Assembly (NCBI GenBank): GCA_965229565.1
Contig: OZ245888.1
Location: 1,364,001-1,428,000, forward strand
From: JANQNX01 sp040217095
GTDB taxonomy: Bacteria; Pseudomonadota; Gammaproteobacteria; Eutrophobiales; Eutrophobiaceae
Reading direction: 5' to 3'
Length of the DNA: 64,000 bases
Shown: piece after piece, positions 16,871 through 25,315 of the stretch
Position numbering within the stretch: the first letter of the stretch is position 1
Layout: each line of letters starts with the position of its first letter
The notes under the pieces: model-generated
The model's input: the letters and a program-made list of their open reading frames with translations, nothing else
Databases searched by the model: none
Told to the model about the DNA's origin: nothing
Program-made: the position numbers and the translations under genes

Positions 16871-18000
16871 GACGTTATAGTGATATTATCGGCGATGCAG
16901 GTGAGTTCCCCGTACTTGATGGCCTGAGAGCCATTGCTATTCTTCTTGTCTTGCTCAGGCATGCGGTTCATTACCGGGAACAGGGCCTGGAGGGTAGTTT
17001 CTGGAATATCTTTTACAATGGCTGGATAGGGGTAGATTTATTTTTTGTCCTGAGTGGCTTTCTTATTTCCTACCACTTGTTATCAAAATGGCCTCAACAT
17101 TTTTCCTGGCGTTTCATCGGTACATATTTCATCAAAAGGGCATTACGTATCCTGCCATTGTATTTCGTTATCCTGTTACTGATCGTTCTATATGTCATAC
17201 CTTATTACAGCCCCCCCAACCCGGTCACGTTGCATAGCCTTGGTTTGAACCTGGTGTTTTTACAGGACTACTTTTCTTCCGCCACGTTGCTGGTGCCGTT
17301 GTGGTCGCTGGCCGTCGAGGAAAAATTCTACCTGTTAGCACCGCTGCTAATCCTGTTGGCCCGCGTTGCCAATGGCAAAGTACTGATACTCAGCATGCTG
17401 GTATTCATACTGCTACAACATTATCTGAAAATGCCCGGCAGCCATGCCGGGTCTTACAGTGAGTATTTCTGGGCCTACAAGGCACCTTTTCATTTTTCCG
17501 TGGTGGGTATCCTGTGTGGCTTTATCGTTGCCTACAGTTTCTTAAGGTTCCAGATCAGCGAGGGGTTCAAACGAGCTCTACAGTGGTTTACCTGGTGTTC
17601 GCTGCCACTGATATTGCTGTTACTCTTTTCAGAACGGTGGATGGAAGCCGGCGACTGGAATCGAAGCAGCCACGTGACGCTGTTCCTGACAGTCCTGTTT
17701 TCACTGGTAATTTATAATTACCTGCTGCAGCCATTGTCACCCGGCAACTTTCTTACAGGCAGGACAATGCGGTTCATTGCGCGTTTATCGTATTCTCTCT
17801 ACCTGTGCCATATCACCATCATCCCCATGACGGAAAGGTTTGTCTCCGGGATGGTGGAGCAGAATGCCTTGTTTGCTTTTTCTATTTATTTCGCAGTTTA
17901 TATCCTGCTGTCGTTTTGTTTTTCAATCCTGCTGTATTTGCTGGTTGAAAAACCCTTTTTGATGATGAAAGGACGATTTCGTTACAATGAAAAAGTCTGA
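16816..18000 (+). CDS. acyltransferase 3 family (OafA/YrhL-like) membrane protein
   Basis: This 394-residue inner-membrane protein has about ten membrane segments. Family signatures are LDGLRAIAILLVLLRH (about 34-49, with the catalytic-type histidine), GVDLFFVLSGFLISY (about 73-87), RALRILPLYF and PLWSLAVEEKFYL. These enzymes O-acetylate or otherwise acylate surface sugars, lipids or peptides. The only ATG in frame lies inside the preceding gene, giving a 55-nt overlap and likely coupling, so the two proteins may act on the same envelope substrate (inference). The last codons lie in a half copy of the inverted repeat found at 35773-35872. Confidence 0.92.
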   Translation: METEKTGNQQEPGLVHRLRRYSDIIGDAGEFPVLDGLRAIAILLVLLRHAVHYREQGLEGSFWNIFYNGWIGVDLFFVLSGFLISYHLLSKWPQHFSWRFIGTYFIKRALRILPLYFVILLLIVLYVIPYYSPPNPVTLHSLGLNLVFLQDYFSSATLLVPLWSLAVEEKFYLLAPLLILLARVANGKVLILSMLVFILLQHYLKMPGSHAGSYSEYFWAYKAPFHFSVVGILCGFIVAYSFLRFQISEGFKRALQWFTWCSLPLILLLLFSERWMEAGDWNRSSHVTLFLTVLFSLVIYNYLLQPLSPGNFLTGRTMRFIARLSYSLYLCHITIIPMTERFVSGMVEQNALFAFSIYFAVYILLSFCFSILLYLLVEKPFLMMKGRFRYNEKV

Positions 18001-18012
18001 TCTGACCCCACT
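17991..18012. repeat. solo half of the 22-bp inverted repeat seen at 35773-35872
   Basis: These 22 bases match one arm of the element at 35851-35872 at 19 of 22 positions, including the uninterrupted TCTGACCCCACT. The match includes the stop codon of the acyltransferase gene. It may be a remnant of an insertion or a target-like site. Confidence 0.55.
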
Positions 18013-18014
18013 TT

Positions 18015-18572
18015 TTATTCTTCTTTCAACGGCAGAAACCAGGCAATAGCAATGAAAATAACAGCAATGGTGCCCGCCACTGCAATTCCCGGCAGGTTGT
18101 CCATCAGTGCTGGATAACTTTCAACCCCGGTCTGTGCCAGCGTGGACTTGCCACCCAGGTCACTGAACAGGAAAGTGGCTTTTAGCTGTTCATATGTGAG
18201 TGTAAATGCCAGGGCGCCAAGCAGACCACCAATGACGAAAACCAGTGCATCGCGTCGGCCAGCCCCTGCCGCCACCAGTCCCGTACCAGGACAAAAACCC
18301 GCAATGGCCCAACCGATGCCAAGAATAGCGCCGCCGACAATCACGCCTGTGTAGCTGGCTTTCACGCTGAGATTACTGCTATCAATGAGGCCAATTGCGA
18401 TAAGTGTGAACAGTGCCAGGCTGCTAACGCCTATACCCAGTAATATTGCTTTCATCAGGTGCAGGTTACGAAAACGTAGCATCTGGATAATCATTTGCGG
18501 ATTGGCAGCTCCAACTTTTTGCAATACGAAGCCAAATAACAATCCTAGAAGAATAGCGAGCATGATATCCAT
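18015..18572 (-). CDS. YeeE/YedE-family (DUF6691-type) sulfur transporter half
   Basis: This 185-residue membrane protein has about five hydrophobic helices. The key segment is GWAIAGFCPGTGLVAAGAGRRDA (about residues 90-112), the Cys-Pro-Gly-Thr turn typical of the C-terminal half of YeeE/YedE-type proteins, which import thiosulfate or other sulfur compounds through cysteine-lined pores. The ATG at 18572 has a good GGGAGG ribosome-binding site; a longer frame to 18638 runs into the upstream gene. It pairs with the upstream half protein. The link to the nearby SoxCD genes is inferred. Confidence 0.82.
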   Translation of the reverse strand: MDIMLAILLGLLFGFVLQKVGAANPQMIIQMLRFRNLHLMKAILLGIGVSSLALFTLIAIGLIDSSNLSVKASYTGVIVGGAILGIGWAIAGFCPGTGLVAAGAGRRDALVFVIGGLLGALAFTLTYEQLKATFLFSDLGGKSTLAQTGVESYPALMDNLPGIAVAGTIAVIFIAIAWFLPLKEE

Positions 18573-18573
18573 G

Positions 18574-19158
18574 TTACTGTCCTCCCTTGTAAAAAAGCAT
18601 GGCCACCGGAATGGCCAGTCCAAAAGCGCCCAGGGCAAACAGGTAACCGCTGAGAGAAGTTTGCATCATGCCACTCATCATATGACCACTGGTACAGCCG
18701 CCAGCCAGCCGCGCACCGAATAAAACGAGGAAACCACCAATAAAGGCGACTACATAACGCTTTGTCACTGCCGTGCCATAGGCCTGCTGCCAAACCGTTG
18801 GTGTAATACGTTCCTGCAATGAGGGTTTTTCTCTTTGCAGGCGGCTGGCAATAAATCCGCCGACGATCATGGCAATGACAAAAATAAAACTGTAGTTCAT
18901 TGGGTTGGCAATGCTCTTTGCATACTTGCCATCGCCTTTGTTGAGGTAGGCATTACTACTGGCGTAACCGGTATTGCTATTGGCGTCTGCCACAATCACG
19001 CTGTCATCGAACCAGCTCCAGATAATACCGTCGAGGATGACAAACTGGGTAGAAACACCGATCGGTTTGACCAACGCGACGGCCAGTAGAAAACACAGGG
19101 CCAGTGCGATACCACTGGCTTTCCAGTTCCACATGGATTGAGTGAGAAGATTATTCAT
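18574..19158 (-). CDS. YeeE/YedE-family sulfur transporter half
   Basis: This 194-residue membrane protein has about four helices and the conserved LFGARLAGGCTSGHMMSG segment (about residues 150-167), the N-terminal-half cysteine motif of YeeE/YedE proteins. A hydrophilic loop at about 50-85 probably lies in the periplasm. It ends one base before the start of the partner gene, so the two halves are made together and presumably form one transporter. The exact substrate is unknown. Confidence 0.82.
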   Translation of the reverse strand: MNNLLTQSMWNWKASGIALALCFLLAVALVKPIGVSTQFVILDGIIWSWFDDSVIVADANSNTGYASSNAYLNKGDGKYAKSIANPMNYSFIFVIAMIVGGFIASRLQREKPSLQERITPTVWQQAYGTAVTKRYVVAFIGGFLVLFGARLAGGCTSGHMMSGMMQTSLSGYLFALGAFGLAIPVAMLFYKGGQ

Positions 19159-19180
19159 GATTAATACATCCTCTTGTACA

Positions 19181-19225
19181 AAACGAGAAAGGCGCTAATC
19201 AACCATGTTCGATTGATCTAACGCC
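19181..19225 (-). terminator. probable terminator of the phosphonate operon
   Basis: On the minus strand, GGCGTTAGATCAA pairs with TTGATTAGCGCC with one bulged base, followed by TTTCTCGTTTT. It begins 14 nt beyond the phnW stop. The T tract is interrupted, so confidence is moderate. Confidence 0.5.
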
Positions 19226-19238
19226 AGCCAGGGATGGA

Positions 19239-20327
19239 TTAACTGTTGAGAATTACTCGCATGGTATCAACGAAACGGACCAGGTCGTCGTCACTGATAG
19301 CACCCATACAGGAAATGCGAAAAATAGATTTCGCGAACTCACCCTGACCAGCATAGATTACGAACCCAGCCTGTTTAAGTGCATCATGCAGTTTCTCGTA
19401 AGAAATCCCATCGGGTAAATGATAGGCGTTGAGCACGCAGGAACATTGATTTCGATCAAGATAAGGCGCTATTTCCAGTTCGAGCAGGGCCTCGCGCAGG
19501 TAGTCCATGCGTTGCCAATATAATTCACGGCGCGCCTGCCAGCCACCCGCGTCCTGTAACTCGTTCAGCGCCTCGGCCAGGGCATAAAAGGTTTGTACCG
19601 ACTGGGTAAACGGCGTGCCGTTGGCCTCCTGGTTTTTCAGGTAGGTCATTAAATCAAGGTAAAGCGTGCGCGCCGGGGTGGCAGACATTTGCTTGACTGC
19701 TTCTCTATTGGCAATGACAAAGGAAGTGCCCGGTACACCGTGCAGGCACTTGTTGGCCGTGGCCGCGCAGGCGGCAATGTTCCATTCATCGAACTTGATG
19801 GCCTCGGCACCAAAGCTGCTGACGGCATCCAGTAGAATAGGCACATTGCCGTATTTCTTGCAGAGTCCGGCAACAGCATCAATATCATTCAACCTGCCAC
19901 TGGTAGTCTCGTGATGAACCACGGCCACGTGCGACAGTTCTTCATGGTAATTCAGTTCGCCTTCCAGTTTTGCCAGGTCGATGGGTTCAGCCCATTCGTG
20001 CTGCAGGACGACATGATCAATATCATGGATCTCGGCAATGCGTTTCAGCCTTTCGCCATAGACGCCGTTGACAATGACCAGCACCTTGCCATGCGCCGGT
20101 ATAAAACTGGTCATCATGGCTTCCATCGCAGATGTGCCTGAGCCGGTAAAAAGAATGCTGGCCCAGTCTTTGTTGCCCAGGTCGTAAACATCCAGCAGGT
20201 CGCGACGAATTTCATTTTGCAGATCGATAAATTCTGCTTCGCGGTGGCACAGGTCCGGTTTCAATAATGCCTTGCGAACCCGGTCACTTAATACGACCGG
20301 ACCCGGGTTCATTAGAATTGTCTTCAT
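19239..20327 (-). CDS. phnW: 2-aminoethylphosphonate-pyruvate transaminase PhnW
   Basis: This 362-residue PLP enzyme interconverts 2-aminoethylphosphonate (AEP) and phosphonoacetaldehyde. Family signs are MNPGPVVLSDRVRKALL at the start, LFTGSGTSAMEAM (about 59-71), LLDAVSSFGAE and the PLP-binding lysine in ATANKCLHGVPGTSF. Its start shares one base with the decarboxylase stop. Because PEP mutase and phosphonopyruvate decarboxylase precede it, it should work in the biosynthetic direction, making AEP. It is the last gene of the operon. Confidence 0.95.
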   Translation of the reverse strand: MKTILMNPGPVVLSDRVRKALLKPDLCHREAEFIDLQNEIRRDLLDVYDLGNKDWASILFTGSGTSAMEAMMTSFIPAHGKVLVIVNGVYGERLKRIAEIHDIDHVVLQHEWAEPIDLAKLEGELNYHEELSHVAVVHHETTSGRLNDIDAVAGLCKKYGNVPILLDAVSSFGAEAIKFDEWNIAACAATANKCLHGVPGTSFVIANREAVKQMSATPARTLYLDLMTYLKNQEANGTPFTQSVQTFYALAEALNELQDAGGWQARRELYWQRMDYLREALLELEIAPYLDRNQCSCVLNAYHLPDGISYEKLHDALKQAGFVIYAGQGEFAKSIFRISCMGAISDDDLVRFVDTMRVILNS

Positions 20328-21481
20328 TAAAACGTGCTCCCGATCTGTTTCATCGTTCGTACCAGCACCGATTCAGGTGATACATTCGGGCGTGGCAGGT
20401 TATCGATTGTACCCGGTTTGATTTTCAAATGGCCAAATACCGGGCCCTGCACGGCATCCTGTTTGAACAACTCATCGATCAGCGAAAGCTGGTTGCCTGA
20501 CAGGCAGACGGCATAACCACTGGCTTCAGCAATGCTGGCAAAATCAATATTGCCCGCCACCGTAGCCTGGGCACCGGTGGAATCATGCACCTCGTTATCA
20601 AGCAGTATGTGCACCAGGTTGTTACCTGCATAGCTGCCCAGCGTGGCAAAATTTCCCATGCGCATCAGTCCCGCACCGTCACCGTCAATGATTACTACTT
20701 TCAGATCGGGTCTTGCCAGTGCAATACCCAGTCCCAGTGACGACGCACATCCCATGGAACCCACCATGTATAACTGGTTGGCCCTGTCTTCAATGGCAAA
20801 CAGCTCACGTCCGGTATAACCGGTGGTGGCAACCAGCAACGTGTCTTTTACGGGCGTCAACTCGATAATTTTTTTCAGGGCACTTTGGCGATCCACGCTG
20901 ACTTCATCCTGGATGAAGTCACGTGACAGTTTTCGCGGCCGTTGACTGATATCCGTGACCGGGTTCTTCTTCAGCGTGTGTTTGGCAACCGTGCCTTTCT
21001 CCATGATCAATGCGTACGGGCGGTGCTCCTTGCTCATGTAGTCCATGGCACTTTGCAAGGCCGGCCTGATCTCTTCGGCAGTTTTTGGAAACGTTTCCCA
21101 GGGTACGCGCATGAGGTCAAACAGTTCTGTTGTAATCTGTCCCATCAACTCGTGTTGCGGTTCATCCTTCACGCCAGGTTGGCCGCGATGTGTCGTGATG
21201 ATGAGAAACGGGATACGAAACACATAGGAGAGTGATGTGATTGGGCTGACGGCATTACCAAGCCCGGAGTTCTGCATCATGACAATTGATCGTTGTCCGC
21301 CAATGGCGCTACCCGCGGCCGTTGCCAGTGCATCGCCCTCGTTTGCCGATGATACATACTCCAGCGTGTCGTCATTGATGACATAATTGATGAACGGTGT
21401 CAGGAAAGAGCAGGGCACGCCGGTATAGCGACTGAATCCCAGCTCGCGGGCGGCCTCGACAAATTCGTTTGCTTCAATCAT
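20327..21481 (-). CDS. aepY: phosphonopyruvate decarboxylase
   Basis: This 384-residue ThDP enzyme converts phosphonopyruvate to phosphonoacetaldehyde, pulling the unfavourable PEP mutase reaction forward. The N-terminal part has FSRYTGVPCSFLTPFINYV and SANEGDALATAAG (the catalytic glutamate region). The C-terminal ThDP motif is IIDGDGAGLMRMGNFATLG with a following NN (about 266-292). It overlaps the PEP mutase gene by 4 nt and phnW by 1 nt, so the three are translationally coupled. Confidence 0.95.
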   Translation of the reverse strand: MIEANEFVEAARELGFSRYTGVPCSFLTPFINYVINDDTLEYVSSANEGDALATAAGSAIGGQRSIVMMQNSGLGNAVSPITSLSYVFRIPFLIITTHRGQPGVKDEPQHELMGQITTELFDLMRVPWETFPKTAEEIRPALQSAMDYMSKEHRPYALIMEKGTVAKHTLKKNPVTDISQRPRKLSRDFIQDEVSVDRQSALKKIIELTPVKDTLLVATTGYTGRELFAIEDRANQLYMVGSMGCASSLGLGIALARPDLKVVIIDGDGAGLMRMGNFATLGSYAGNNLVHILLDNEVHDSTGAQATVAGNIDFASIAEASGYAVCLSGNQLSLIDELFKQDAVQGPVFGHLKIKPGTIDNLPRPNVSPESVLVRTMKQIGSTF

Positions 21482-23094
21482 TTTGTAAAGTCACCGGCGC
21501 GATCGATATCATCTAGGGAATTAACGTCTAACCAATGACCATCAATATAGTGCACGTTGACCGGCTTACCTTTTTCTATCAGGTGATTAAGCAGGTCGGG
21601 TATCGTCAGTGAATTAAAGTCATCCCTCTTGCCGAGTTCTTTCAACGCCTTCTCGATCCACTTTCTGCCTCGTTCCCGTATGCGTAACATGCCAATCCAG
21701 TAACCGGAAGGTTGCTTCTTACTGGTGCTTTCGCCCAGTTTTTCCAGCATCACGTCCTGCATGAACGGGGAACGGTCATCCTGCCTGGAACACCAGGCCA
21801 GGTCCGGCGCGCCACTGAGGCTTGGATTGTCCAGTGCCGAATCCACTACCACCACGATCTCGCCGGGGGTTTCCAGCAGGTCACGCAGGATATAACCCCG
21901 GAACAACAGGTCGCCATAAAGCACCAGCATGTCATTACCAAAATCCTCTACAGCACATGCAAGTGAATACAATTCATCTGTCTTCTTGAATTTTTTATTT
22001 ACGCGCTTGGTGATACCTGCAAGATTTATAGACTTGGATTTGTACCCGGCAACGACGGTCGTCTTGTTGATACCCAGGTTTTTGAGTTCATCGACTTGTC
22101 GGCGCAAAAGTGACTTGCCGCCGATACTGAGCATTGCCTTTGGCTTATCACTGGTTAATTCCTGTAATTCGCTGCCCCGGCTGGCTGCAAGGATTATCGC
22201 ATTCATATTGGACTGCTGGTTCAGGTAGCGTTCCTGGGCCTGCTTGAGTTCCTCCGCCCCCTGCAATTCGAATATATGACTGACAGATGCAATTTTGTCT
22301 TCAACATCGAGTAAGGACTCAGACTGGTAGATCTGTCGACTGCGTTTTTCCATGGCGGCTACCGACGCGCGGATCATATGATTCGCCCAGATAACCATAT
22401 CAATGCCCGCCTTGCGAAATGCCTCTGTTGGCGTGCTGTAATACTTGGTTGGAACGATTACCAGGGGACTGCGTCCACTCCATTCCCTGGCAAAGGCCAG
22501 AACTTCATCCGGTCTGGACAGTTTGCTATGTATAAGAATGCCATCGGCACCGGCCTTGCGATATGCCTCCGCACGCTTCAGGGCTTCATCCAGTCCCCAA
22601 CCGGCAATCAGCGCTTCAACCCTGGCGACAATACAAAAGTCATCGTCGCTTTGGCTGTCCTTGCCGGCCTTGATCTTGCCGCAGAATTCATCGATAGCGG
22701 CCAATGGTTGTTTCTCACCGTCAATAAAACTGTTGGTCTTGGGAAATTGTTTATCCTCGATGCAAACACCGGCGATTTCGCGCTGTTCCAGTTTCATGAC
22801 CAGCCTGCGCATATTATTAAAGTTCCCGTAACCGGTATCACCATCCAGCAAGATAGGTATGGTCGTAACATCAGACATGAACTCGAGCATGTCGATGACC
22901 TGGGTCCAGCTGGCCTCGTTACTGTCACGCACGCCAAACTGGGCAGACATGGACAGACCACTCCCCCAGATACCCTTGAAGCCCGCTTCTTCCACGATCC
23001 TGGCAGAGATGCCATTGTGAGCCTCGAGTATAAATTCCAGCTTGTTAGAGTTCAGCAGCTTGCGCAGTTGTTTTGTTTTTTTTAATTTCGCCAT
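21478..23094 (-). CDS. aepX: phosphoenolpyruvate mutase fused to a nucleotidyltransferase domain
   Basis: This 538-residue fusion makes the C-P bond. Residues about 1-285 are PEP mutase, with the diagnostic EDKQFPKTNS (113-122) and the metal-binding LLDGDTGYGN (82-91). Residues about 297-538 are a sugar-phosphate-type nucleotidyltransferase. Its signature is altered: LAASRGSELQEL...DKPKAML, where the usual motif reads LAAGxGxRL. The Lys of DKPK and acidic residues in YGDLLF remain. The natural expectation is activation of AEP as CMP-AEP, but the altered loop makes activity of this domain uncertain. A second, canonical nucleotidyltransferase is the next gene upstream. Confidence 0.93.
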   Translation of the reverse strand: MAKLKKTKQLRKLLNSNKLEFILEAHNGISARIVEEAGFKGIWGSGLSMSAQFGVRDSNEASWTQVIDMLEFMSDVTTIPILLDGDTGYGNFNNMRRLVMKLEQREIAGVCIEDKQFPKTNSFIDGEKQPLAAIDEFCGKIKAGKDSQSDDDFCIVARVEALIAGWGLDEALKRAEAYRKAGADGILIHSKLSRPDEVLAFAREWSGRSPLVIVPTKYYSTPTEAFRKAGIDMVIWANHMIRASVAAMEKRSRQIYQSESLLDVEDKIASVSHIFELQGAEELKQAQERYLNQQSNMNAIILAASRGSELQELTSDKPKAMLSIGGKSLLRRQVDELKNLGINKTTVVAGYKSKSINLAGITKRVNKKFKKTDELYSLACAVEDFGNDMLVLYGDLLFRGYILRDLLETPGEIVVVVDSALDNPSLSGAPDLAWCSRQDDRSPFMQDVMLEKLGESTSKKQPSGYWIGMLRIRERGRKWIEKALKELGKRDDFNSLTIPDLLNHLIEKGKPVNVHYIDGHWLDVNSLDDIDRAGDFTK

Positions 23095-23105
23095 GGTTTT
23101 TGTTA

Positions 23106-23840
23106 TTAAATGTTGGGCAGGATTTCATCATGCGCTCGCATGATATCCTCGGGGAAATCAATTTCAATCCAGGCCAGTCCAGTGATGTCTTCATAGCCAA
23201 AATGCCCGGGGTCTTTCAGTATACAGTCACGTATCGCTTCCTCGTAAGGCGTGTCGTTCTCGTTCCTGGCAAGATAGGTATCGATTCTTTCAACGAGGCA
23301 ACTGCTCGTTACATTATCAAATTTGAAAAAACCGACCGATTCTCCCTGTTTATCAAACTCAAGGCCATGAGCCACTTTTTTTCTGAATTCCACGATATGG
23401 TTACGGCCATCAATGCAGACCTTGACCGGTTCATCGCCGGGAACGAAATCACGGTCGATTAACAGGCAATTAGGTATGTCTGTCTTTATCAATCGCGAAA
23501 GTATCTTTTCATCGTATAACACATCGGCATCCATGATCAGGTACTGCGATTCTTGTAACATGATGTCCCTGGCACAGTTGAGACTGATCAGGCTACCCTC
23601 GGTATAACGCGGGTTGTGAATAAAGCGTATGTCACTACTCGAATGTTTAAGATGTTCAATAATCAATTCAGACTGGTAACCAACAACAAGGTTGACTTGA
23701 TTAACGCCATTTCTTTTTAGCAATTCCACGTGTCGTTGCAGCAGGCTTTTACCGTTAAATTCCAGCATGGACTTCGGCTTGTTTCCGGCCTCGTCACCTA
23801 GTCGGTTGCCGATGCCCGCAGCAAGAATGATGGCCTGCAT
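23106..23840 (-). CDS. nucleotidyltransferase, probable CMP-AEP-forming enzyme
   Basis: This 244-residue cytosolic protein is a small nucleotidyltransferase related to phosphocholine cytidylyltransferases. The nucleotide-binding loop is canonical: IILAAGIGNRLGD with NKPKSML (residues 4-27). The metal-binding DAD is in LIMDADVLYDEK. It is the first gene of the phosphonate operon, 11 nt before the PEP mutase fusion. In this setting it probably activates AEP (PntC-like) for transfer to lipid or polysaccharide. The substrate is inferred from context; phosphocholine or another phospho-alcohol is possible. Confidence 0.82.
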   Translation of the reverse strand: MQAIILAAGIGNRLGDEAGNKPKSMLEFNGKSLLQRHVELLKRNGVNQVNLVVGYQSELIIEHLKHSSSDIRFIHNPRYTEGSLISLNCARDIMLQESQYLIMDADVLYDEKILSRLIKTDIPNCLLIDRDFVPGDEPVKVCIDGRNHIVEFRKKVAHGLEFDKQGESVGFFKFDNVTSSCLVERIDTYLARNENDTPYEEAIRDCILKDPGHFGYEDITGLAWIEIDFPEDIMRAHDEILPNI

Positions 23841-24028
23841 GATGTTATATAAACCTCGTAATGACTGTTTGCGATGGAAAAGCGTTGGAACGGGACGAAC
23901 AGTACGTAATTTTATGTGAAGTAAAACACCTGAATAACGTTACTTACCCGGATATAATGCCTAAATTATCAATAATATGCTTTAATTGTTCAATATAATT
24001 ATAAACTCTTACAAACCCGTGATGAACA

Positions 24029-25315
24029 ATGCAGATACCTGAGCAATTAGGGAAATATCAGATTCTTGAAGCGCTTGGGCGCGGCAGCATGGGTGAAGTC
24101 TATCGCGGTTATGATCCTTTCCTGGATACGCATGTTGCCGTCAAGGTCGCCATTGCTGATCACTTGCGAGAGGGTGAATCCGGTGAGCGCTACCGGAAGA
24201 TGTTTTTTAACGAGGCCCATACTGCCGGTACGTTAAAACATCCCAATATCGTTGAGATTCTCGATGCGGGCGCCGACGAAGAGCACTGCTATATCATCAT
24301 GGAACTGGTGGAGGGTGCAGATACGCTTAAAACTTACTGCAACGCGGACAACTTGCTGCCGCTGGAACAAGTTATAGAGATTATTTTCAAATGCGCCAAG
24401 GCGCTGGATTATGCACACCGTTCCGGGGTGATTCATCGTGATATCAAGCCGACTAATATCCTGATTACAAAAGACCTCGATGTAAAAATTGCCGATTTCA
24501 GTATTGCCCATCTTGTGAATGCTGACACGACCAATACCATGCCTATGGGTTTTGTCGGCTCGCCGCGGTACATGTCGCCGGAACAGGTGCAGGAAGACAC
24601 CATTACCAACCAGACTGACCTGTTCTCACTCGGTATTGTTATGTATGAAATGGTGACAGGAAAACATCCTTTTGCTGCGGACAGTTTTTCCAGGTTGATA
24701 CACATGATAATCAACGAACAGCATCTACCACTTAGTACTTATAGAAATGATTTGCCCGAGATACTGGACAAGATTGTGTATCATGCCCTGCAAAAAGATC
24801 CGGCAAAACGCTACAAGATGGGTTTAAATCTTGCCGCTGACCTTAGCCTGGCTTTTGATTACCTTGAGAAACCGGAACAGGAAGTAGAAGTAGAGGAACG
24901 CTTTAACCAGATTAAGCAGCTGGAATTCTTCAAGGGTTTTACCGAGGCTGAAATCTGGGAAATCATCCGTGCCTGTATCTGGCAGGAGTTTAAACCGGGT
25001 GAAGAGATCATCGTGCAGGGCGATATTGATGATTCTTTCTATATCCTCATTTCCGGTAATGTCGAGGTCTACAAGGATGACACCCTGATTGGTCATCTTC
25101 AGGCCGGAGACTGTTTCGGCGAAATGAGTTACCTGAGCAAGGCCAAGCGAACTGCCACGATCAAGACCAGGGATGACGTGAGCTTGATGAAAATCAATGC
25201 CACCCTGATAGAACAATCTTCAGTTGAATGCCAGTTGCGGTTTAACAAAGTATTTATGCAGACGCTGGTAAAAAGGCTGTCTCAAACAACAGCTATGTAC
25301 GCATCTGGGAGCTAA
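24029..25315 (+). CDS. Ser/Thr protein kinase with C-terminal cyclic-nucleotide-binding domain
   Basis: This 428-residue cytosolic protein has a Hanks-type kinase domain (about 9-275) joined to a cNMP-binding domain (about 298-410). Seen in the kinase are GRGSMGEV (17-24), VAVKV with the catalytic Lys39, HRDIKPTN (136-143) and a metal-binding DFS (156-158) in place of DFG. An activation segment ends in GSPRYMSPEQ. In the cNMP domain the phosphate-binding cassette reads FGEMSYLSKAKRTAT, with the expected Glu and Arg. This suggests a kinase controlled by a cyclic nucleotide, like eukaryotic PKG with the order reversed. No membrane segment is present. A close paralogue lies at 27695. Its stop overlaps the convergent pgi stop. 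The upstream 188 nt are AT-rich with a TATAAT at 23953. Confidence 0.9.
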   Translation: MQIPEQLGKYQILEALGRGSMGEVYRGYDPFLDTHVAVKVAIADHLREGESGERYRKMFFNEAHTAGTLKHPNIVEILDAGADEEHCYIIMELVEGADTLKTYCNADNLLPLEQVIEIIFKCAKALDYAHRSGVIHRDIKPTNILITKDLDVKIADFSIAHLVNADTTNTMPMGFVGSPRYMSPEQVQEDTITNQTDLFSLGIVMYEMVTGKHPFAADSFSRLIHMIINEQHLPLSTYRNDLPEILDKIVYHALQKDPAKRYKMGLNLAADLSLAFDYLEKPEQEVEVEERFNQIKQLEFFKGFTEAEIWEIIRACIWQEFKPGEEIIVQGDIDDSFYILISGNVEVYKDDTLIGHLQAGDCFGEMSYLSKAKRTATIKTRDDVSLMKINATLIEQSSVECQLRFNKVFMQTLVKRLSQTTAMYASGS

